A stretch of 64,000 nucleotides of DNA from Metellina segmentata (taxonomy: Eukaryota; Arthropoda; Arachnida; Araneae; Tetragnathidae), in assembly GCA_947359465.1 (NCBI GenBank), contig OX375877.1, positions 26,733,235 to 26,797,234 of the forward strand. Direction: 5' to 3'. A program made the translations under genes and the position numbers. Positions 58,636 to 64,000 of the stretch are shown here, one piece after another. Below the pieces are notes generated by a model that did no database searches, had not been told where the DNA came from, and saw only the letters and a program-made list of their open reading frames with translations. Every line of letters starts with the position of its first letter. The stretch's first letter is position 1.

Positions 58636-59155
58636 GGAGCCATGGTAACACAGTAAATGGAGTCGCAGATTAGCAATCAGAAAGTTACGAGTTCAAAACT
58701 CGATGCAACTAAAGACTGTTATGCATGTGGGGGCTGGTGCACTTTAAATTTATCGTGGCGTCAAATGTCTTCATGTTGGTGTGGTGTGGAAATTTTGAGG
58801 ATGTGTTGCCAGCTCAGGTGTTTCGTCCACTGACAGTGGTTCAAAAATACAGTGTTGTCCTCTGATTTTTTTCTTTTGGGATTGATCCCGGACTGTCACC
58901 AATAACCCAGTGTGTTGCTCCAATGCGACGTAAATTCAAGTACCAACCAACCACGTTAAATCGATCGTGGCTTCAAACTTCCTCACATTCGCATGGTATG
59001 AAAGTTTTGAGGGTGGGGTGCCGACTCAGGTGTTGATCTCGTCATTTGACCGTGGCTCAAAATTAAGACGTGCCCTCAGATTTTTACCTTCTGGACTGAT
59101 CCCGGACACTCGCCAATTAGCCATTGTGTTGCTTCAAGTGGGACGTTAGTTCAAC
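58636..59155 (+). repeat. Two SINE family A-related copies in tandem
   Basis: The first copy (58636-58945) has a decayed tRNA head ('gagccatggtaacacagtaa', 'gagttcaaaactcg'), 'ccagctcaggtgttt', 'gggattgatcccggactgtc' and 'ccaatgcgacgtaaattcaa'. The second (about 58950-59155) repeats the body only: 'cgtggcttcaaacttcctca', 'ccgactcaggtgttgatc' and 'gactgatcccggacactcg'. This looks like a head-to-tail pair or a dimer with a truncated second unit. Confidence 0.75.
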
Positions 59156-59279
59156 TACCAAACGAAATACATATTATACGTTACCCTTTTAGCAATAGTT
59201 CTGCGTATATTCTTCTAGGTCTCAGATGGTCTTTGTACATGAACAGTGACGATGTTTCGTGTTTTTGGGGGACACAAAT

Positions 59280-59640
59280 ACAAATACCAATACAAATATT
59301 GACGACCAGCTACAGGCTCAAGCCCAACAAGGCTGGTCCTTTGTTTATGAATTCCCCAATTCCCACTGACTATCCAATTGTATCTTAAATTCGTACACTC
59401 CCTTTCAATTAACTATATTTTCTGGCAACGCGTTCCATTTGTCTATTACCCTATTAAAGTAGAAGTTTTTTCTTAAATCCCGATAAAAATGTGTCTTATT
59501 CAATTCATACCCATGGCCCCTTGTTCTGTTATCCCTATTGAAATTTAAGCCCTCTGACTCCCCTTGTTTTACCAACTTGAAAAGCTGGATCAAATCCCCC
59601 CCTCCTTCTTCTTCTTTCCAGTGTATGCATGTTTAGCTTA
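59280..59640 (-). pseudogene. 3' end of a CR1/L2-like retrotransposon
   Basis: The minus-strand frame 59593-59405, open further upstream, reads LIQLFKLVKQGE, then RGHGYELNKTHFYRDLRKNF and FNRVIDKWNALPENIVN before the stop. The sequence 'R.R.FF..RV...WN.LP' just before the stop codon is the hallmark of the C-terminus of many non-LTR ORF2 proteins. The 3' end is marked by repeated 'attggtatttgtatttgt' units (59270-59300). Strongly 5'-truncated. Confidence 0.75.
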
Positions 59641-59644
59641 CTTA

Positions 59645-60393
59645 AACGTTCATTATAGGCGAGATTTGCTATCCCCTTTATTATTTTTGTAGCTGTGTAG
59701 ACACGTTAAAACGTGAATTTTCAAGTGAAGTGATTTAGCAAAAGTCGAGAAAAAGTGTCTTAAAAATAGAACACACACAAATTGTTTATCAATTACACAC
59801 ATTTTTATTTGCTCTACTTATAAAATTGAAAATCAATGAAAAAAAACCAATAGTAATAAGGTAGAATATTTAAAAAAATAAACATAATGCAAGCTTTAGT
59901 CATCGAAATATTTCTATCAATACTCCACATTGATTTCATTCATCCTTTTTATTTATTCCTCATTACATTCAAAATTGATGACAGAACATTGTTAAATATA
60001 CGAAATGCACATAATATTTGAAAACAAATTTCATCTTATCACACTTTATTCATCGAAATAATTTTTCAATTCAGTGTAGCTTTCTCGCAGGGATTGGAAT
60101 CTGTTCTCACCAGCGAGCTGGTTCGAAAACCTTCAGTTATGGCAAAAGTATATCTGCATCGGTATCATATTATAGTGTGGGAATTTTCCACTGCTTTTAT
60201 TGACCGAAAATTCATCAAAAAACCTACAAAAAAGAGCAAGGGATGCGTCGATGTAATGGGGATTACTGTATTTGGACGATCTATAAACCGATATCTTAAT
60301 TTGTATTAACTTTATGTTTTAAGGATAATGTTTATATGGCATTGACATTAAATAAGCATAAGTTGATTAAATGATTGTTGATTAGTTGATTAA
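59645..60393. other. Intron sequence with an unassigned frame
   Basis: A frame over 60094-60309 encodes 'MAKVYLHRYHIIVWEFSTAF' from 60139 and a Lys-rich end. It is unrecognised, possibly a transposon remnant. Confidence 0.3.
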
Positions 60394-60750
60394 TGGCAGA
60401 ACGAATGGAATGAACAAACGGAGAACCAACTCCATGCTATTAAACCAAATATTACTCCATGGAAAACACTACCTTTAAGAAGACAAAATGTTGTATTAAC
60501 ACGCTTCCGTATTGGACATACTCGGATAACCCATAGAAACCTCCTCCTCGGAGAAGATTATCCTATTTGTAATTACTGTATTTGCCCACTAACGGTAAAA
60601 CACATTTTAATAGAATGTTCTAATTTTAATAGTCAACGACTTAAGCATTTTAATTCTTATACCTTGGTTTTAGAAGACATGGTTGGAGAGAATCCTCATC
60701 CAAATATTTTTAGCTTTTTACATGACGCTGGGTTTATATATCACGTATAA
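60394..60750 (+). pseudogene. C-terminus of a jockey/RTE-like retrotransposon ORF2
   Basis: The frame runs open from after a TAA at 60391 to TAA at 60748. It encodes WNEQTENQLHAI, PLRRQNVVLTRFRIGHTRIT, then 'CNYCICPLTVKHILIEC' and FLHDAGFIYHV. The 'RRD.V.L.RLR.GH' region followed by C-x2-C-x8-H-x4-C is diagnostic of the ORF2 C-terminus. It is 118 codons without a break, so a young, 5'-truncated insertion. The 3' UTR-like 'tgtcccaagaggactcaatg' follows at 60846. Confidence 0.75.
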
Positions 60751-61052
60751 TTTTTTATAGTATTCATTTTATTATGACATGACTCATTTCATTTTATTAT
60801 TATATCATGTATCTGATTTTTTTAATCTTGATCTTGGCATAATATGTCCCAAGAGGACTCAATGCCACAAAACCAAATCCAATTCAATCCATGTTGATTA
60901 ACGTTTTCATTAGAATAACAAATGTGAATGATTTTTAAAAACTGAATTTAAAAATTATGAGCTGAATTTTAACCCACTCGATCTTTCTATCATAAAAATG
61001 TGCATTTTCATCTTGTCTCACGCCTTTTCATTACGTTTCACTGTACTTTCAG

Positions 61053-61215
61053 GATGTACCTTACAACTCATGTGTCATCAGCTGACTTTAAGCAAGGCTA
61101 CAGCATGACTGGAACACTGGAAAGAGGCCACAAGAAGAAAGGAGGGCTTCATCTAACCCACTTTGCAATGCTGAAGAGAAAAGACTATCTGAAGGACGAC
61201 AACAACAACAAGTGA
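61053..61215 (+). CDS. Unknown conserved-looking gene, exon 2 of 2
   Basis: Acceptor TGTACTTTCAG|G. The first base completes the Arg codon from 52435. It encodes MYLTTHVSSADFKQGYSMTG, 'GHKKKGGLHLTHFAML' and a charged tail KRKDYLKDDNNNK, ending in TGA. The frame before the acceptor is open only by chance. A basic, His- and Lys-rich C-terminus is all I can describe. No AATAAA within 100 bp was evident. Confidence 0.5.
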
Positions 61216-61624
61216 AATACGTATGGAAATTGAATCTGACGCGTCTTAAGATGTTTTGCTTTAGAAGTTGTACATAAAGCTTTCAGCTACTTGTGATACC
61301 TGTCGAATTGTGCTCGTTCCTTACCATTGTGATATTCTCAAAATCTGACTGTGGAAAGATGCCCAAATCTATGATCCTTGCCATTGGTCAAGGTTAAGTC
61401 TCTTATTATGGTTAGCAATTGTAACGCCATTTGAATTCATGGTCAATGTGTAAGCAGTTTTTTGCTTTATATTGTTTGAATGGATCTCACGTTTTGTCAT
61501 ATTTAAACGCATCGAGATAATAAGCAACTTAAATTGAGTGAAGTTTGTGTTCTTAATATTTATTTTATGAAAGAAAAGTGAAAAAAAAACACGTAAAATT
61601 TATTTTAAACGCTATATCTACTAT

Positions 61625-61825
61625 TTATAATGTTAATTTACCTAATTTCAATGTGCCTTTTCTCGGAATATACTTAAGATAATGGTATGGAATTTTCGAA
61701 TCTATGAGAAGCCTTTTCTGTGAAGCCGAATGCAGGGGGTCGTAATGTTTTTGAGACAAAACAGGCCTTCTGTATGTAATCCGAACTTCATGCCCTTGGC
61801 TTGTTTTTGAATACGATTCCCGCAT
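61625..61825 (-). CDS. Candidate exon, unknown protein
   Basis: The minus-strand frame from ATG at 61825 encodes MRESYSKTSQGHEVRITYRR, then 'PLHSASQKRLLIDSKIPYHY' and a basic end. The frame is open upstream to an acceptor-like TTCTATAG at about 61840, and a donor-like TTAG|GTAAAT lies at 61643. It reads like coding sequence and converges on the plus-strand gene ending at 61215. No family recognised. Confidence 0.3.
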   Translation of the reverse strand: MRESYSKTSQGHEVRITYRRPVLSQKHYDPLHSASQKRLLIDSKIPYHYLKYIPRKGTLKLGKLTL

Positions 61826-61845
61826 GTCGCAAACAGAAATTCTAT

Positions 61846-63399
61846 AGATTGAATTCAGAATTGATGTACGATATTAATTAATCGCTCAACCCCAATTACA
61901 TTAAACTCCAAACGTCGGTAAATTTCATTTTAAGGAAACCCCGATACGTATCGTGAGACAGTATTTGGGTAACAGGATGTAAAATATCCGTCTTTGATTG
62001 TTAACGCTGAAAAAGCCTCCCATAGAATACTTATATGCTGGAGTGATGATTTAAAATTATATTATATAACATTAATAGAATAAAGATATGTTTTGTGTCT
62101 TTAAAAAGTGTATAACAAAAGCAACGACTGTACACGTTAAAAAGCAGTAACTTCAGTATAATCTACTATGCTTATGGATCACGTTGAAGAAAATTTTCCT
62201 ACAAGATTAAAGTAGTTTCTTGGAAAAGGTACCTTGAAGATAAAAATGTTCACTAAGAAAATCAAGTTTAATAATCGAATTTGTGTTTATCATTAGTTTT
62301 ATTTATATGGTTTAGCCTTCTTTGGGAGTTAAAAACAAAAGAAAACATCATTTGAAAGAGCAATGAATATCTACCCCCAATCGAATCTTCAAATCTCACA
62401 AATATCAGATTAGATAATTTAAAAAAAAATTGGGGTTCGAACAACCCTTAAAATGTTTTTCACTGTTGTTTTAACAAATGCATTTTGGTAACATTTTATT
62501 TTTTTGAAATTGCCTGATCCTCGAGAAGGTGAAATTCATTGACACCCTCCCAAATTGCCGAACTGTTCTTAACACACGCCAATTTCATGAACAGTGAGCT
62601 TCTAATGTGAAACAAACACAATTTCCTTCCAAATAATTGATCGTCCAGGCATCTTTAAAGCAGATTTCACACTCTGCATCAAATTCCATCCTTAAAAAGA
62701 CTGAAAGCATTAAAGTTTTAACCGATAACGGTAGAATAGAATAATAATGTTTGAAGTGATCTGTCCATTTTGTGAAACTTTTAGGCTTTTAACCTTCTGA
62801 TAGAAAAACACGAAAAGTGCTTAGCTCTTAGATGGATATATTAAATAGATTAGACTACTCCTTTAAACTATTAATGAATGATATAGTTAGAAATGACTGT
62901 GCCATATATATTGGTGTTACGCATGCTTGGTGTTTGAACATCATCTGTGCACTTTATTTGATAACCACAAAAACTTATATGTGATTTATCTGATTGCTCA
63001 TTAAGTACTTTAACAAGTAGCAGATTAAAGCTAGGCAAGCCACACATTGGTACATCATCAGTCCTGCGACACTAAACTGACTGAAATACGCATGCGTTAC
63101 CTGCACAGAAACGGAGTAAGCATGCGCTTGTTTTGTTACATGCGGCTCAAGCATTTAACCAGGTTTACACTTCAGCGAGGTCAGACCTATTCATCGTCTA
63201 TTCATTTCTCATTCATTCTCCGTCTACCTCATTAAAATGAAATAGACGGTGTTATTTCTTCCAGTTTCTCAGTTTCAAGATTTGACACGTAGTTGTGGGT
63301 AAAAGAAAGAATCCTAAATTGCTGATTGGTTAAAGTGATTTCCACCGTGATCAAAAACACCAGTCTGCGATTCGACAGCCAATCGGCGAAGGCGATTCG
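61846..63399. other. No gene recognised
   Basis: AT-rich. Short ATG frames (for example 63047-63235) show no recognisable motif. Confidence 0.4.
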
Positions 63400-64000
63400 G
63401 GTACAGCTGCACTCTACGTTTATGAGCAGTGGCAACGGTCTTGGCAATTTTTTTGGCGCACTTCTAGTCGCGAGTTACGGTAGATTAAGACAACCCATCT
63501 GTCTTTACGGTTATTGTGGTTTTCATGGCAACCTCGGCAAACGGTAACTTTCAATTTTCATTTCAATAATAATATTTTTCACAAAACGTTTTAGAGGTTT
63601 TTTTTTTGACATTTGTGGTATTTTTGTTTTCTATTATTTTTTCCAGGAACAGTTCTGACGTATCAAGTTGTATTATTTCTTGCTTTTTTTCATATATTTT
63701 TTTTAAAGCCTACTGTATTTAGTGTAATTGATAAGTTTCAGGGTGTTCTTACCCAACATTCGCAGCTTATTTTTTCTGCTGTTTCACAAATGTGTTTGGA
63801 AATGTGTTTAAACTTTCTACTTTTTGCGAAAGTTTTTTAAAAATTTACTTTTCAAAACGTTGTTATAAATGTTTTCAAACTTTCTTTTTCCGTCGTAAAA
63901 ATAAAAATATTTTTTAAAGAAAAAGAGTTTTGAAATAATTCTTTCCTTGGCAACTTTAGAAGTTCGCCAAAAAATATCGCCAAGGCCGTTGCCACTGCTT
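63400..64000. mobile_element. hAT-type MITE related to 55871-56545, cut by window edge
   Basis: Starts GGTACAGCTGCACTCTACG. Its left part ('gttacggtagattaagac', 'gtggttttcatggcaacctc') matches the reverse complement of 56400-56490. Its right part ('ctttccttggcaactttaga', 'tcgccaaggccgttgccact') matches the reverse complement of 55905-55955. The copy is therefore inverted and nearly complete. The last about 25 bp and the target duplication lie beyond the window. Confidence 0.8.

Overview
This is AT-rich animal nuclear DNA, most likely from an arthropod or another invertebrate. Genes are split by long introns with GT/AG borders, tRNA-derived SINEs are abundant, and most of the sequence is decayed transposons. 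There is no sign of bacterial gene organisation. I cannot name the species.

Host genes. The one host gene I recognise is the 5' half of a CCR4-NOT deadenylase (CNOT6 / CNOT6L / Drosophila twin). It lies on the minus strand as exons at 28406-28385 (tentative), 24754-24611, 17424-17161 and 14466-14365. Every junction is phase 1, and the joined product gives the conserved N-terminal element, the leucine-rich repeats and the linker. The nuclease exons were not found, so the gene either continues past the left edge or is incomplete here. A second candidate gene on the plus strand joins an exon at 52149-52435, next to a GC-rich and CpG-rich stretch, to one at 61053-61215. The two fit at a phase-2 junction and would encode 149 residues that I do not recognise. 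A few other exon-like reading frames (2106-2327 -, 7754-7966 +, 61625-61825 -) are weaker.

The main discovery is at 32518-42461: a 9,944-bp, almost perfect palindrome with arms of 4,971 and 4,966 bp around a 7-bp spacer (37489-37495). It starts 5'-AGTAGATAG and ends CTATCTACT-3'. It is flanked by a 6-bp direct repeat AATGTC (32512-32517 and 42462-42467) and is inserted in a dispersed repeat whose two halves lie on either side. Each arm carries the same intact 312-codon gene, with an N-terminal domain resembling PC4/p15 (single-strand-DNA-binding coactivator). Upstream of each gene is a cluster of five perfect TGACGTCA sites, and downstream is an AATAAA signal. The target duplication and AG...CT ends recall Polinton/Maverick elements, but there is no recognisable polymerase, integrase or capsid gene and the whole element is arm. 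I infer either a snap-back (foldback) derivative of one end of a larger linear element, or a new class of non-autonomous palindromic element.

The rest is a transposon landscape. It includes hAT-type MITEs with exact 8-bp target duplications (10000-10138, 31103-31860, 46543-47119, 55871-56545, and one running off the right edge), Tc1 derivatives (23791-24344, 28919-29727, 45843-46440, 47331-47897), a mariner relic (22390-23075), TTAA-flanked MITEs (42527-42978, 56613-57527), non-LTR retrotransposon ends (15780-16240, 44750-45640, 59280-59640, 60394-60750) and at least three SINE-like families.
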